This document shows, one piece after another, positions 63,570 to 64,000 of a DNA stretch of 64,000 nucleotides. Below the pieces are notes generated by a model. It had not been told where the DNA came from. It made no database searches and saw only the letters and a list, made by a program, of their open reading frames with translations. Every line of letters begins with the position of its first letter. Positions within the stretch are counted from its first letter, which is position 1. Source of the stretch: Cinclus cinclus. Taxonomy: Eukaryota; Chordata; Aves; Passeriformes; Cinclidae. The position numbers and the translations under genes were made by a program. The stretch covers positions 682,001-746,000 of the forward strand of contig NW_026912123.1 of NCBI RefSeq assembly GCF_963662255.1, written 5' to 3'.

Positions 63570-64000
63570 TTGGGCAAGTTAGGCGCAGCTGTTGACCAGC
63601 TCTGCCCGTGGCCACAGGCTGCTTCTTCCACCTTCACTGTGGCAGAGCTTTTGCGGAACAGAGACGGCATTCTTCAAGGGCGTGTTCTCCAAGGTGCTGT
63701 GAAACAGAGCCTAGCGCGCTGTCTCGCTGATACTGGCTTTCGGCAAGCAGGCGTGCCAGACCGCCGACATTCTGCACTCTGGCAGCCTAGTTGCCAGCTT
63801 TCGGCAGCTGCTGTCCTAGCAAGGAAGCTCAGGAAGTCAAAGCCAGTGCCGGGCGGCACCTTTCTGCTTTGCCCGCCTAAGCGGCGCCACGCTCCCTCGG
63901 ATACTGTGTCCTTTCCCTCTGCACTGCGTCTGCCGAGGTGCTCTCTGTCTCTCGGAGCATAAGGGCATAGGACAATGTTATCCACAGCAGGGTAGAAATG
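63570..64000 (+). repeat. Partial unit 47 (first 431 nt), B or C front
   Basis: u6 C, u48 G, u411 A. It stops before u438, so B and C cannot be separated. It follows an A/B ending, as expected. Confidence 0.95.

Larger units (their letters stand above)
1..64000 (+). repeat. Tandem array of a 1,379-bp satellite/macrosatellite unit
   Basis: Every position recurs 1,379 bp further on with about 98.5-99.9% identity, always in the same orientation. I start the unit arbitrarily at TTGGG(A/C)AAG, first seen at 137, and number positions within it u1-u1379. Shared variable sites are u6, u48, u411, u438, u563, u597, u642, u735, u892, u902, u909, u916, u935, u946, u960, u1013, u1062, u1063, u1113, u1210, u1245 and u1259. 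Class A: u6 A, u48 A, u597 A, u642 C, u735 G. Class B: u6 C, u48 G, u438 A, u597 T, u642 T, u735 A. A and B share the back half (u892 C, u902 T, u909 T, u916 G, u935 G, u946 A, u960 C, u1062-1063 GC, u1113 C, u1210 T, u1245 T, u1259 G). Class C has the B front but u438 C, and the back half G, C, G, T, T, G, A, TA, G, C, G, C. Subtypes: A1 (u411 T, u563 C), A2 (u411 T, u563 G), A3 (u411 A, u563 G), A4 (u411 A, u438 A, u1013 G). B' is B with u1210 C, u1245 G, u1259 C. No family is recognised; a eukaryotic satellite is the best reading. Confidence 0.98.

Noticed and set aside
1..64000. CRISPR array
   Set aside because: The repeated unit is 1,379 bp with no short-repeat and variable-spacer structure and no cas genes.
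1..64000. Ribosomal RNA, 5S, tRNA or histone gene cluster
   Set aside because: No rRNA core motif, no Pol III A and B boxes in order, and no histone coding frame were seen in the unit.

Overview
The whole 64 kb window is one uninterrupted, head-to-tail tandem array of a 1,379-bp unit. There are 46 complete units plus a 136-nt partial unit at the left edge and a 431-nt partial unit at the right edge. I see no protein-coding gene, RNA gene, transposable element or non-repeat sequence. Both edges lie inside the array, so its true length is unknown and exceeds 64 kb.

This pattern (long, homogenised, non-coding, no insertions, higher-order structure) is that of a eukaryotic satellite or macrosatellite, for example centromeric, pericentromeric, subtelomeric or sex-chromosomal DNA. 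I do not recognise the unit as a named family and cannot assign the species. GC is about 54%. I hand-counted about 76 CpG in one unit, an observed/expected ratio near 0.75. That argues against a long history of heavy germline CpG methylation, as seen in most mammalian satellites, but it does not fix the lineage; birds, other vertebrates and unicellular eukaryotes remain possible.

Layout: 22 shared variable positions sort the units into three main classes, A, B and C. A and B differ at about 6-7 positions and A and C at about 19-20, so units are roughly 98.5-99.9% identical. The classes form a higher-order repeat (HOR) whose basic form is the trimer A-B-C (4,137 bp). It is clean at 137-4273, 15305-19441, 20821-24957, 24958-29094 and 31853-35989. 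These are mixed with dimers (A-B' or A-C) and single hybrid units. Units 6-9 (7032-12546) form a divergent block that holds the only indels. Units 27-33 and 34-38 look like an older duplication followed by a dimer gain or loss. The last third (units 39-47) is more irregular.

Nothing acts as a set of genes here. The repeated open frames are by-products of a GC-rich repeat: they overlap on both strands and are created or broken by the class-specific substitutions. What can be interpreted is the array's history (unequal crossover and gene conversion) and a few internal motifs: short inverted repeats, a C-rich pyrimidine tract and a CATAAAAG element. Variation is also unevenly placed in the unit, and its spectrum is rich in transversions.
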